Shown piece after piece: positions 9,397 to 18,849 of a stretch of DNA of 64,000 nucleotides; position 1 is the first letter of the stretch, and every line of letters begins with the position of its first letter. This stretch comes from Pirellulales bacterium. GTDB taxonomy: Bacteria > Planctomycetota > Planctomycetia > Pirellulales > JALHPA01. The notes under the pieces are model-generated. The model made no database searches and had not been told where the DNA came from. It saw nothing but the letters and a program-made list of their open reading frames with translations. The stretch lies in NCBI GenBank assembly GCA_033762255.1, contig JANRLT010000044.1:208694-272693 (forward strand). The letters run 5' to 3'. The translations under genes were made by a program, and so were the position numbers.

Positions 9397-9919
9397 AAAA
9401 AAGCCTCTTCAAAGCCAAAAAAGCAATCGTATCCCCCGCCAAGAATTTTGGACCACTTAAAAGGTTGGAGGATATTTTTTCTAGTATAAACAAACAGCCT
9501 GACCTATTGGTCTTAATTTAACATTAGCAAAGTTGGGAAAACCAGTATTTTTTGCGGGGTTGCGGATTTTTCCGGTTATTCCAGGAAGCCCTGGCCACCC
9601 CTCCGGGCGGGTTTTGGACTGAAACGATCCGTTGGCCCCAATTGACCCCAAAATGCGGAAATTATAGACTGTCTGTTCTACAAACATGGTTTGTGCCCAC
9701 GAACTTTTGTGGTGGAGTGGACCAGGGTTAAAAAATCCCCGGAGGGGACTTCCCCGCCAGCGGTTTTTTCACGGTCCACGCATGGCAACCTTTGCCACCG
9801 CCAGGTTGAACGACTTTGTGGGCGACTTTTTTCCGCAAAATGTCCATCGCCCCGGCGAATATAGTTTTTCGCCAGGCACATTGGGCATGACCTCTTTTTC
9901 CAATGGAAAGTAACTTGTT
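9397..9919. other. Intergenic region between divergent genes, rpsB leader
   Basis: About 520 bp without a convincing gene. The left part is AT-rich (9470-9530) and may hold the promoter of the minus-strand zinc-ribbon gene. The right part (9720-9919) would be a long rpsB leader; I see no known S2 autoregulatory fold in it. Confidence 0.35.
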
Positions 9920-10648
9920 ATGGCAACCCTCAGCGCGAAGGAACTGATTGAAGCGGGCGTCCACTTTGGCCATCGGGCCAGCCGGTGGAACCCCAAAATG
10001 CGTCCCTATATTCATGGGCGGCGCAATCTGATCCACATTATTGATGTCAAGGAAACCCTGCGTGGATTATTGCGGGCCAAAAAATATCTCAAACAAGTCG
10101 CTGCTAATAACAGCCTGATTCTGTTTGTCGGGACCAAGCGGCAGGCCCAGGATTGCCTGAATCGCGAATGCACGCGGGCGGGGATGCCCTTTGCGGCGGA
10201 GCGTTGGCTGGGGGGGACCTTGACCAACTTTCGCACGATCCGCAGCCGCCTGACCCGGCTAGAAGAAGTCGAAAAAATCATGAATTCCGAGGAATTCAAC
10301 GCCTACTCCAAAAAAGCCCAATCCGCGCTCAAACGCGAACATCGCAAGATGTATCGCAACCTAAACGGCATCCGCACGATGAACCGCGTGCCGGAAGTGA
10401 TGGTGGTGATCGATCCCAAAAAAGAAAAAAATTCAATTCGCGAAGCGCGTAAATTGGGCGTGACCGTGGTCGCGCTGATCGATACCGACTGCGATCCGGA
10501 TTTGGTCGATTTGCCCATTCCCGGCAATGACGATAGCATCCGTTCGATCGAATTGATCGTTCAACAATTGGCCGACGCCATCCTAGAAGGCAAAACCGAA
10601 TCCGTGACTAAGCAATTTGACAAGGACGCCGTCCCCGCGGGACGCTAG
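9920..10648 (+). CDS. rpsB: 30S ribosomal protein S2
   Basis: S2 binds the 30S subunit at the head-body junction and is needed for S1 binding. The 242-residue protein begins with the diagnostic [23 protein letters not shown], continues with [20 protein letters not shown] and the C-terminal [21 protein letters not shown]. Length is normal. It is followed, after a 179-bp gap, by tsf, the usual partner. A GGAAAGTAA lies just before the ATG. Confidence 0.98.
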   Translation: MATLSAKELIEAGVHFGHRASRWNPKMRPYIHGRRNLIHIIDVKETLRGLLRAKKYLKQVAANNSLILFVGTKRQAQDCLNRECTRAGMPFAAERWLGGTLTNFRTIRSRLTRLEEVEKIMNSEEFNAYSKKAQSALKREHRKMYRNLNGIRTMNRVPEVMVVIDPKKEKNSIREARKLGVTVVALIDTDCDPDLVDLPIPGNDDSIRSIELIVQQLADAILEGKTESVTKQFDKDAVPAGR

Positions 10649-10827
10649 AACCATCGATTGGCGGCCACTTTGCGGGTCGTCATTGGTGGATCGGCGGATT
10701 GATGCCCCGCGGCAGCATGACACTCTGCGTGATCATGACACCTCGGGATCGGTTCCATAGGCCGAACCCGGGGAGTTCCGGACTCTCCTTTTTTTCATGA
10801 ACTAACTTTTGCCAGGAGTTTATTTAT

Positions 10828-11658
10828 ATGGCTGAAATTACCGCCGCCGCCGTCAAGTCGCTACGGGAAAAAACCGGCTTACCGATGATGGATTGCAAGG
10901 CCGCCCTGGCCGAATCCAACGGCGATGAACAGGGTGCTATTGAGTACCTGCGCAAAAAAGGGATCAAAACCCAAGAAACCCGCCTCGGTCGCGAAACCAG
11001 CGCTGGGCGGATCGCGGTGTTTGTGGATGCGGCCCGGCCCGTGGCTGCCATGGTCGAACTCAAGTGCGAAAGCGCGCCCGTGGCCAATCATGACGATTTT
11101 AAGCAGTTGGCCGCCGATTTGGCCAAACAACTGGCCACCGGACCGGGCGCCGCGACCGGCGACGAGCTGTTGACCCAGCCTAGCCCTTCGCACCCCGGAA
11201 AAAAGCTGGGAGACATCAAGGACGATTTATTTAACCGCATGCGGGAAGTCTTTCAAGTGGGACGAATTATCCGCGTGGACGCCCCGTGTGGGGTCTACGC
11301 CCATCATGATGGCTCGATGGCGGCGCTTGTCGAAATTACCGGGTCCAACATGGATGCCGCGAAGGACATAGCCATGCATGTGGTGGCCCAACGTCCCGCC
11401 GCGGTGTCCAAGGAAGACCTGGACCCCGCGATAGTAGATAAGGAACGGGAAATTTTATCTGAAGCCGCCCGCAAGGAAGGAAAGCCCGAAAACATCATCG
11501 CCAAGATGATCGAAGGGCGGTTAAAGAACTTTTATGCCGAGCGCGTCCTCAACGAGCAACCCTTTATCAAGGACGACAAGCAAACCGTGTCGCAATACGC
11601 CAAATCGGCGGGCATCGCGGTAAAAAAGTTTGCCGCCTGGGTCATGGGCAAAGAGTAA
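10828..11658 (+). CDS. tsf: Elongation factor Ts
   Basis: EF-Ts is the guanine nucleotide exchange factor for EF-Tu. The 276-residue protein starts with the UBA-like domain (AAAVKSLREKTGLPMMDCKAAL) and the TDVNF-equivalent region, then VELKCESAPVANHDDFKQLA, and ends with the helical ERVLNEQPFIKDDKQTVSQY segment. An AGGAG lies 8 bp upstream of the ATG. It forms the rpsB-tsf unit and is followed by a hairpin terminator. The usual downstream pyrH-frr pair is instead about 8 kb upstream in this window. Confidence 0.98.
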   Translation: MAEITAAAVKSLREKTGLPMMDCKAALAESNGDEQGAIEYLRKKGIKTQETRLGRETSAGRIAVFVDAARPVAAMVELKCESAPVANHDDFKQLAADLAKQLATGPGAATGDELLTQPSPSHPGKKLGDIKDDLFNRMREVFQVGRIIRVDAPCGVYAHHDGSMAALVEITGSNMDAAKDIAMHVVAQRPAAVSKEDLDPAIVDKEREILSEAARKEGKPENIIAKMIEGRLKNFYAERVLNEQPFIKDDKQTVSQYAKSAGIAVKKFAAWVMGKE

Positions 11659-11668
11659 ACAAAGTACT

Positions 11669-11690
11669 CATCTCACTCCGTGAGATGTTA
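11669..11690 (+). terminator. Hairpin terminator of rpsB-tsf
   Basis: CATCTCAC (11669-11676) and GTGAGATG (11680-11687) form a perfect 8-bp stem with a 3-nt loop, followed by TTATTAG. It lies 11 bp after the tsf stop. The rest of the gap to 12001 shows no gene. Confidence 0.7.
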
Positions 11691-12001
11691 TTAGCATAAA
11701 TTTCCCACACTATCATATCTGCTACCAAAAACTCTGTTGCCAATGGAGGGGGTGTTTTTCGCACCCCTTTCCCGGCGGCATTCTTACTTGCGTACGCCGG
11801 TAGCGGGCCGGGACGCATAGTTTCTGTAAAAATTGGCGCGTATCTTGGCCATTCCGCCAGAATTGTTGAAACTTGACATGTCAGGCCGAGGTCTGGATGG
11901 TGGCAAGTTTTATTCCAAAGACAGTTGCGGGGAGAATGTTTCCCCCGTAGCATAAGAAAGAATTCCAGATCACTGGCAAATTAAATCGCATCTAGCAATT
12001 C

Positions 12002-14230
12002 ATGGGTACTTCTATGTTGACGCATTGGCGGGGAGCGGGACTCACCCTTTTTACCAAAATTTGCGCGGGCTGTTGCGTCTTGGGCCTGTTATGGGGGGGG
12101 CGGCCCATGCCGTCGACGGCGGAGACCCTGGGAAATTCGCTGGATTTTGTCCCGGCGGATGTCTCCTTTTATAGCTCTTCGCTGCGGCTGCGCGAACAAT
12201 GGGAACTGCTGACCGACAGCAAGGCCTGGGTGGCCCTGACCAATATGGCCAGCGTGCAACTGGGGTTGCAGCAGTTACGCGGCCAATTCAATAGCGAGGA
12301 TGGCGCGCTTGCCCCGGTGCAGGCATTTTTAGAAGATCCCGAAAACGCGGACCTGCTCGAACTGTGTCATGACGCATTTAAGCACGAGATTTTTATCTAT
12401 GGCGACGCCCAATTCGCCCCCACGCTCAATCTGATTAACAACGCGTACGGCTCGATTTACTATTCCTCAATGATGAGCGGACTCAAGCAAGGGATTAACG
12501 ATGATGGAGAGGGTCCCCCCCGTCCCGAGGAAATGGCCGCTGCGTTTTTGCAGACGCTTAACGCCGACCTGCCCAATGTGGCGATCCCCAACATGGTCAT
12601 TGGCCTGAAAATCACCAAGCCCGAAATCGCCGAAAAAGAACTCCGACGGTTGGAAATGGTGCTAACCCGCCTCTTGGCCCCCATCCCCCCCGCGCTCGAA
12701 CGCTTTAAACGGGAAAAAGTCGGAACGGGCACATTTTTAACCTTGAACGTGGAGGGGGCTTTAGTTCCCTGGGAAGAAATCCCCTGGCAAGATGTGGAAA
12801 ACGAACCGGGTGAATATGACAAGCTGCGCAATCAGTTGCAGCAAATGAATCTAAATGTCAGCATTGGCGTCAACAATGGTTATATTCTGGTGGGGATTGG
12901 CTCGGGGAATCAACATTTGGGCAACCTGGCCGCGGAAAAACTCCTGCGCGACCGCGAGGAATTCGCCGCGCTAAAACCGCATCTCGATCAGCGGTTGACC
13001 AGCATCGCCTGGACCAACCAACAAATGATGGAGCTATCTTCCGGACTCACCACCGCCAATATTGACGGCTTGGTCCAATTAGTCGAGCAAGTCCTGGTTG
13101 AAACCGACCTCCCCGAAAATGTCCAAAGTGACCTCAAGTCCGACGCCGCCAGTTTGGCGGAAGATATCAAAAAGCAAATGCCTGCTATTGGACCCAGCCT
13201 AGGCTTTAGCTTTATGACCAACCGCGGATACGAAGGCTACTGGTACAACTGGACCGAAGACCGCCGGCTGGACGCTTCGCAACCCTTAGGCATCCTTAGT
13301 AACTTATCGGGAAACCCCCTGCTGGCGATTGCTTCGCGGGGACAATACCGCCCCGAGGATTATGACATTTTGGCTAAATGGGCCAAAAAGGGGTTTGGCT
13401 ATTTCCAAGAACATGCCTTGCCGCAAATGAGCGAGGAAGAGCGCGCCCAGGCGGAACTTGTCATCTCCAAGGCCATGCCATTGGTGGAACGCCTGGACCG
13501 GGTCAACCGGGAATTGCTCATTCGCTCCGTCAAAGATGGCCAGTCCGCCATCGTGCTGGATGCGCAAATCGCCAGCAAAACCTGGATTGGCGAGCAACCC
13601 CCCGCCAACGAACCTCTCCCCATGCTGGAACTGGCGGTAATTCTTAGCGTTACCGACATGCCCAAGTTTAAACAAGCGTTTGTCGAACTCCGCGAGATTG
13701 GCCAAGGCGTGGTGGATATGATTCGCGAATTGAATCCCGGCGAGATTCCGGCCGATTACGCGGTTCCCACCCCTAAGACCCGCAAACTGGACAACGGAGC
13801 GGAATCCTACTGGTATGATCTCCCCGCCGAAATCCAATTGGACAAGCAAATCCTGCCGCATGGGGCCACCACTGAAAATTTGGCGCTCATTTCCAGCAGT
13901 CCCCGCTTGACCACACAAGTCCTCAAGCCAACACCACTCAAAAATGAATTCCTAAGCGCGGTTGCCAGCAAACCCATCAGCATGGCGTTTATCATCAACA
14001 CGGGGGACCTTTTGCAAAAAATCGCCCCTTGGGTGGAATACGGCTTTGCCCAGGCCGCGGCCGAACGCGGGGGTAACATCACCGATTATCCGGAGATGAT
14101 CTTTGCCCAAAACGAAGTGCGGACCGCGCTTAGTGTATTGGCCTGCGTGCAAAGTATTTCGGGTTATAGCTATCGCGAGGGGGCCGCGACCGTCACCCAC
14201 ACTCAAACGCTGATTCGTGATTTAGAGTAA
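12002..14230 (+). CDS. Large secreted protein of unknown function
   Basis: The 742-residue protein has a signal-peptide-like N-terminus (hydrophobic KICAGCCVLGLLWGG at about residues 20-34) and is otherwise soluble and alpha/beta-looking, with repeated short segments such as ALISSSPRLTTQVLK, which recall DUF3352-type planctomycete proteins. Two halves carry comparable motifs (NVSIGVNNGYILVGIGS; ENLALISSSPRLTTQ), suggesting an internal duplication. The likely place is periplasm or cell surface. I recognise no enzyme motif. ATG 12002 is used; the second Met at residue 5 is an alternative. Confidence 0.65.
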   Translation: MGTSMLTHWRGAGLTLFTKICAGCCVLGLLWGGRPMPSTAETLGNSLDFVPADVSFYSSSLRLREQWELLTDSKAWVALTNMASVQLGLQQLRGQFNSEDGALAPVQAFLEDPENADLLELCHDAFKHEIFIYGDAQFAPTLNLINNAYGSIYYSSMMSGLKQGINDDGEGPPRPEEMAAAFLQTLNADLPNVAIPNMVIGLKITKPEIAEKELRRLEMVLTRLLAPIPPALERFKREKVGTGTFLTLNVEGALVPWEEIPWQDVENEPGEYDKLRNQLQQMNLNVSIGVNNGYILVGIGSGNQHLGNLAAEKLLRDREEFAALKPHLDQRLTSIAWTNQQMMELSSGLTTANIDGLVQLVEQVLVETDLPENVQSDLKSDAASLAEDIKKQMPAIGPSLGFSFMTNRGYEGYWYNWTEDRRLDASQPLGILSNLSGNPLLAIASRGQYRPEDYDILAKWAKKGFGYFQEHALPQMSEEERAQAELVISKAMPLVERLDRVNRELLIRSVKDGQSAIVLDAQIASKTWIGEQPPANEPLPMLELAVILSVTDMPKFKQAFVELREIGQGVVDMIRELNPGEIPADYAVPTPKTRKLDNGAESYWYDLPAEIQLDKQILPHGATTENLALISSSPRLTTQVLKPTPLKNEFLSAVASKPISMAFIINTGDLLQKIAPWVEYGFAQAAAERGGNITDYPEMIFAQNEVRTALSVLACVQSISGYSYREGAATVTHTQTLIRDLE

Positions 14231-14291
14231 ACGGAATGGATGCAGCGCTCCGCGTTGCTGGCTGGGTTGGTGGGTGAGTAAATATTTCCAG

Positions 14292-15248
14292 ATGTCCTTC
14301 GAGACTAGTTTCGAATTTTTTGGCAGTTCTACCTTACTTGACCACGCCTATTCTGAATATGCCGTGTTCCTGGCGTCGTTTGATCAGGAAGGTTGTTTTA
14401 CTATTTATAAAGATCCGATTGCCCGACGTACGGCGGCCCAACAAGCTAACAGTATTATACAAAAATACCTAGCTAGCACGAGCATCAGCGAAGGGGAGAA
14501 TGCCATCTCCGCAAGCTATGTTTGGCCTGCCAGGAAAGGAGAGGGATTTGTCCTTGTGGATTCCATTGTTTATGGTGCTGGATATGATAAGCGCATGAAC
14601 CCGCGATTGCTGGTTCAAGTGGAGATGCCGGTGTATATGCCCAAGTGCATATCTCCGCTGGGCATAAGTGACATCCTGCATGGCAAAGTTCAGAGTCAGG
14701 GGAAAAATCCGAAAGTCTATCCAAAGGGAATGTCTGGTGTTTCGGCTCGCTCCATGTACAATTGTGTACAACTGTATTCGTATTTTGCCATGCTACCCAG
14801 TTTACAATGCGTGCCGGCTGATCAGGAATTCTATGGGACAATCGAGCGTCAACATGGTGAATGTTTACCATTTAACCAAAATGGTTTGCATCGGAGAAGC
14901 GTACTTTCTTTTCGGGACGATTTTAAACGGCTCCTTGCTTATTTGAGTGTAAAACAAGGCGAGACAAGTCCAGCGCCAGCAGGGCTATTCCCCCATGGCA
15001 CATTTATGGATTATGAAGCAGAATACACTGTGAAAGCTGGTCAATATGAAAAAATTGTCAATACTTCAGACGAAGAGTGGGTAACTCTGTTTCACGAGTT
15101 CATCCAGCAATTGGATGACCGGTTTTCCTGGTTCATCATGCAAGACGGTTCCGTATTGCTCTATACCAATAATCCGATAGTTTGCAACCTGCGGCCATTT
15201 TATAATGCCTTACTTGCGTTTGTGAACACCGGTAATATTCCTCTGTAG
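14292..15248 (+). CDS. Hypothetical protein, atypical composition
   Basis: A 318-residue product with no signal peptide or recognised motif. It is aromatic-rich (many Tyr and Phe) and has several cysteines. Codon use is visibly AT-richer than the flanking genes, and the gene is followed directly by copy 2 of the dispersed repeat. A GTG at 14274 would add six residues. There is no strong ribosome binding site for either start. It may be a recent arrival. Function unknown; coding status is likely because the frame is long and uninterrupted. Confidence 0.6.
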   Translation: MSFETSFEFFGSSTLLDHAYSEYAVFLASFDQEGCFTIYKDPIARRTAAQQANSIIQKYLASTSISEGENAISASYVWPARKGEGFVLVDSIVYGAGYDKRMNPRLLVQVEMPVYMPKCISPLGISDILHGKVQSQGKNPKVYPKGMSGVSARSMYNCVQLYSYFAMLPSLQCVPADQEFYGTIERQHGECLPFNQNGLHRRSVLSFRDDFKRLLAYLSVKQGETSPAPAGLFPHGTFMDYEAEYTVKAGQYEKIVNTSDEEWVTLFHEFIQQLDDRFSWFIMQDGSVLLYTNNPIVCNLRPFYNALLAFVNTGNIPL

Positions 15249-15255
15249 AATTCAT

Positions 15256-15592
15256 AACGCGGCTTTTTCCTGGATTACCAAGAGCTTCCAGAACTCCGTT
15301 GGAGTTCGGGGTGATTGTTTTTGCCAGCTTTCCCAGGCTAGTCGCTGCGCTCCAACCCGTGGGCAATGATCCACTGTATTGCCAAAGAACAGGGCGCTTC
15401 GCGGTACCCTTTTACCGCAACGCGGTAACGTAACTCAGCCCAGGGTTACCGCGCAGCGGTTACCCTGGGAATACTAGCCTAGCCAAAAAATTCTACCGCA
15501 ACGCGGTTGCGTCATGCCGTGATTTCCTATTAATTGTACATGCATTTGCATAATGCTAGCTGCGCTAAGTTTAGCTTGAAATCGTATTCGTT
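15256..15592. repeat. Dispersed structured intergenic repeat, copy 2
   Basis: The same blocks as at 3424-3657 appear in the same order and strand, but this copy has an extra middle part of about 100 bp (15375-15490). That part contains a strong hairpin at 15439-15469 (14-bp stem with one mismatch, 3-nt GCA loop) and several short ACCGC/GCGGT palindromes. It fills the whole gap between the 14292 gene and lpxI. Confidence 0.8.
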
Positions 15593-15606
15593 CGTAGCTA
15601 GCTTTT

Positions 15607-16509
15607 TTAACTCCCTGCAAACTCCCCCTCCCGCAGCGCCACGACCACCAGCCCCTGCTGATCAGCGAATTTAATAAATTGTTCCTGCTCGACCAGGATG
15701 GTTTTGTCCGCTTCGATGGCCAACACCTTTCCTCCGGCGGCCAACATACTTTCCAGGGTTAGCACGCCCACGGTTGGCACGTCAAACCGCATATCTTGCT
15801 GCGGTTTGGCTGTTTTAACCACGGTAAAACCCCCCGCGGTGCATAACTCTCCGGCGCGGCGGATGCACGCATCGGTCCCTTCCAGCGCCTCCACCGCGAC
15901 GGCCGTGCGATCCTTGACCACCACGCTTTGGCCAATATCCAGCCGGCCTAGTTCCTTGGCCAGCTTCCAGCCAAAGCGAATATCCGCCCATTGGGCATCG
16001 GTGGGGGCTTTTTTGGTGAGTTGTCCGGCGGGCACAAGCAACTCCGGTGCGTAATTGGTGGCGGGTCCGAGGGTGATGCCATCCGCGGCAAAGGCCTCCA
16101 CGATTGCCAGTAAGAGCGTATCATCCCGACGATCTCGCTGGGTCGTGACAAAGTGGGGCCAAAAGACCCGCAGCGCGCGCCAGTCGGGAAAATGCCGCCA
16201 CCACGCGCCCCGCTCGTACAGGCGCGTTTTAAAGACTTTGCCCGCCATCAGGGCGTCCGGCACGCCTCGCCGGGCAAAAAACCGAATCGCCCGGCCCAAT
16301 TGTCCCAGGCCAATCCATTGAAATTCATGGGCCAGGTTTTGTAAAGCCGGATCGGCGTGCTGCGCGATACCCAGACAGTAGATATCGTAATTTTGTCGCG
16401 CTAGGGCCTGGGCCACCGCCCGGGGAAACTCTCCCCAACCGGCGATAAGGCCAATCTTTGGCCGTGAAGGGGCAGTGGCTGGCGGAGTGATCGTTGTGTA
16501 ACGCAACAT
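15607..16509 (-). CDS. lpxI: UDP-2,3-diacylglucosamine pyrophosphatase LpxI
   Basis: LpxI hydrolyses UDP-2,3-diacylglucosamine to lipid X and UMP in lipid A synthesis and replaces LpxH in many phyla. The 300-residue protein has the DUF1009/LpxI pattern: N-terminal KIGLIAGWGEFPRAVA, MAGKVFK, DDTLLLAIVEAF, then the C-terminal catalytic domain with DIGQSVVVKDRTAVAVEALEGTD and KPQQDMRFDVPTVG. The ATG at 16509 is preferred over a TTG at 16530. It lies 45 bp downstream of lpxD on the same strand, as in the lpxD-fabZ-lpxA-lpxI clusters of proteobacteria; fabZ and lpxA are not here. Confidence 0.93.
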   Translation of the reverse strand: MLRYTTITPPATAPSRPKIGLIAGWGEFPRAVAQALARQNYDIYCLGIAQHADPALQNLAHEFQWIGLGQLGRAIRFFARRGVPDALMAGKVFKTRLYERGAWWRHFPDWRALRVFWPHFVTTQRDRRDDTLLLAIVEAFAADGITLGPATNYAPELLVPAGQLTKKAPTDAQWADIRFGWKLAKELGRLDIGQSVVVKDRTAVAVEALEGTDACIRRAGELCTAGGFTVVKTAKPQQDMRFDVPTVGVLTLESMLAAGGKVLAIEADKTILVEQEQFIKFADQQGLVVVALREGEFAGS

Positions 16510-16554
16510 TGTCAAAAAAGTCGCGGCCAAATTGGGATCGAGATATTTTTGATG

Positions 16555-17679
16555 TTACGCCGCCCGTTGTTCCGTGGGATTCGTGTTGAGGGGCAAACTG
16601 GCGGGGGAATTCGGGTTATGATCCGTTCCCGCCGCGGCTTGTTGCAGACTGGCCACAACCAGCCGTAATTGCTTCAGCTCTTTGCGCATTTCGGGGAGCT
16701 TGCTGAGTGCCGCGAATTGCAGTTTTTGTTCCCGTTCGGGGATGGCGGGAGCCCCCAGCATGTGCGTATGTTCCGGGACGTCGTTGGCCACGCCCGCCAT
16801 GGCCCCCAACTTTGCCCCGGTGCCAATATGCACATGGTCGCGCACGCCCACCTGGCCCGCCATGACCACATAATCACCGGTGGTCGTGCTGCCGGCAATG
16901 CCGACCTGGCTGCAGATCATATTGTGCTTGCCCAGGCGGCAATTGTGGGCGATCATCACCAGGTTATCGATCTTGGTTCCTTCGCCGATGATAGTCGGCC
17001 CATAGGTGCCGCGGTCGATGGTGGTATTCGCGCCCACTTCGACGTCAGACTCTAAAATGACATACCCCAACTGGGCGGAGAGGCAGTGTCGGCCATTGAC
17101 TAGTTTATAGCCAAAACCATAGGCCCCCAGGATGGCGCCCGCATGAATGATGCACCGCGGACCAACCAATGTTTCTTCGTAGAGCACGGCATTGGAAAAG
17201 ATCACCGTCCCCGCGCCGATACGACAGCCGGCCATAATTTTTGCGCCGCTATGCACGATGACGCCAGCTTCTAGCTCGACATCGTCACCGATGAGCGCGA
17301 GCGGATGGACGGTGACATCGGGAGCGATGCGGGCGGTGGGGCTAATGTGCGCGGCGGGACTGATACCCCGCGACGGGGGGGCGCGGCGCGGACGAAAGTG
17401 CTGGACAATTTTTGCAAAGGCGGCGTGGACATCGGCCACGGCGATGACGGGAATATTGAGTGGCGTCAGTGTTAAATTCGCGGGAACCAACACCGCGCTG
17501 GCCGCGCACTGTGGCAGGCGCAGAGCCTTGTCCGCGGTGTCGACCAGGGTAATGTGTCCCGTTGAGGCGGTTTCCAGGGTGGCGGCGCCGGTGATGGCGA
17601 TCGCCGACGCGGTCGAATCGCCGCGAAGTTCCCCCCCCGTGATTTCCGCCAAATGCGACAGCGTGACTATCATGGTCAT
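16555..17679 (-). CDS. lpxD: UDP-3-O-acylglucosamine N-acyltransferase
   Basis: LpxD adds the second (N-linked) acyl chain to UDP-3-O-acyl-glucosamine using acyl-ACP. The 374-residue protein has an N-terminal uridine-binding domain (TLSHLAEITGGELRGD) and a left-handed beta-helix of hexapeptide repeats. The segment DNLVMIAHNCRLG holds the catalytic His at about residue 243, and VGIAGSTTTGDYVVMAGQVGV is the family signature. A longer open frame to 17802 exists, but the ATG at 17679 follows AGGGGAAAGCGGG, a good ribosome binding site, and gives the correct N-terminus. First gene of lpxD-lpxI. Shows that the organism makes lipid A. Confidence 0.95.
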   Translation of the reverse strand: MTMIVTLSHLAEITGGELRGDSTASAIAITGAATLETASTGHITLVDTADKALRLPQCAASAVLVPANLTLTPLNIPVIAVADVHAAFAKIVQHFRPRRAPPSRGISPAAHISPTARIAPDVTVHPLALIGDDVELEAGVIVHSGAKIMAGCRIGAGTVIFSNAVLYEETLVGPRCIIHAGAILGAYGFGYKLVNGRHCLSAQLGYVILESDVEVGANTTIDRGTYGPTIIGEGTKIDNLVMIAHNCRLGKHNMICSQVGIAGSTTTGDYVVMAGQVGVRDHVHIGTGAKLGAMAGVANDVPEHTHMLGAPAIPEREQKLQFAALSKLPEMRKELKQLRLVVASLQQAAAGTDHNPNSPASLPLNTNPTEQRAA

Positions 17680-18345
17680 CCCGCTTTCCCCTGCTGGGCC
17701 GCGCGGATCATCGTTCCCGCGCAGCGCGTGTCTGGTGTCTGCCATTTCTTTGGACCGGTGATCGTAACGACGGGCGGGACAATGGGCAAGAGGAATGTCC
17801 ACCCGCGCGGCGGAGTATCACGGCTCTCTTATGACGAGGGCGACAGACCCTGCCCGCTAGCAATCTGCTGGCGGCGTTCCGTTAGAATTGATACGACCCG
17901 CGCGCCGCCGCGCGGGGCCTGCCGGTCGCGGTCAAAAAAGAGTCGAGGAATAATCGCTGTTTTATGTGGAAATTTAACACCCGGGGGTCGGCGGCGAGGA
18001 TCTAACTTGACGCGCGGCGATTTGTCAAGATGCCGTTGCCACCGAGCGCCGCTTTTCCAAAGTTTTATAAAAAACCACTCTTTTCAGGGTTGATCCTCAA
18101 TTCAATTTGTCATTAGGATAAAGGTAGCGATGTGCGGATGGGTTGCTCGCAACGAGCTGCCAACCTTTCCCAATAACCAGCCCGTTGCGGAAAACAGGCT
18201 GACTCGCATCCGCTACGCATTCCTCCCGGAAAGGAATCGAGGCGCCTGTGATTGTGCTAGTTTCGCTCCCTTTTTCCAAAGCGGCGCGCGGGATTAGTCA
18301 CAGTTGAACTGCACTTCATTTGGGCCACGCTGTGGAGTATGTCCG
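17680..18345. other. Divergent intergenic region lpxD / 18346 gene
   Basis: About 660 bp without a gene I can support. It should hold the promoters of lpxD (left) and of the zinc-cysteine gene (right). I see no clear repeats or hairpins. Confidence 0.4.
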
Positions 18346-18648
18346 ATGATTCATTACAGTTGTGATTTGTGTAAACGTACGCTCGACCCCCAGGATGATC
18401 TGCGGTATGTCGTCAAGCTGGAGGTTTTTGCCACACTCGACCAGGAACATTCCCCCCTTGATGAGGATCAAGATAATTTGCTGGAACTGCAAGACGTCCT
18501 GCAGCGCCTGGATGACCACGCGGACGAAACAATCAGTAGCGAAGTTTACCAATCGCTCAAATTCGATCTTTGTCCCGATTGCCGCAAAAAATTCCTAAAA
18601 AATCCGCTTGGTCGTGAAGTCAAGCAATTTGACTTTAGTAAAAACTAG
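18346..18648 (+). CDS. Small protein with two CxxC pairs
   Basis: The 100-residue protein begins MIHYSCDLCKRTLD and ends with DLCPDCRKKFLKNPLG, so one CxxC lies at residues 6-9 and another at about 80-83; together they can form one zinc site. The middle is acidic (HSPLDEDQDNLLELQ). The layout resembles a family of conserved planctomycete zinc-binding proteins of unknown role. The ATG at 18346 follows GGAG at 18334 with suitable spacing. Confidence 0.7.
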   Translation: MIHYSCDLCKRTLDPQDDLRYVVKLEVFATLDQEHSPLDEDQDNLLELQDVLQRLDDHADETISSEVYQSLKFDLCPDCRKKFLKNPLGREVKQFDFSKN

Positions 18649-18849
18649 CCGTAGTTTTTTGGCCGTAGCATTTTGATGGTCGCCGATGGCGCGGCTATCA
18701 TATCACCGGCAGTCTGTGGTATCACCGCCAGCCTGTTTTAAGATCGGTTGGCATATTTCATAGCCGGCGGTATTCAGAACCAGCGTCCGTTCCACCGACC
18801 GCATTTTACGTTGGTCGCTTTTCATTAGTTCCTCTTGCCGGTAACGAGC

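Noticed and set aside
9686..9913. 75-codon frame upstream of rpsB
   Set aside because: No recognisable protein and no ribosome binding site; probably part of the rpsB leader.
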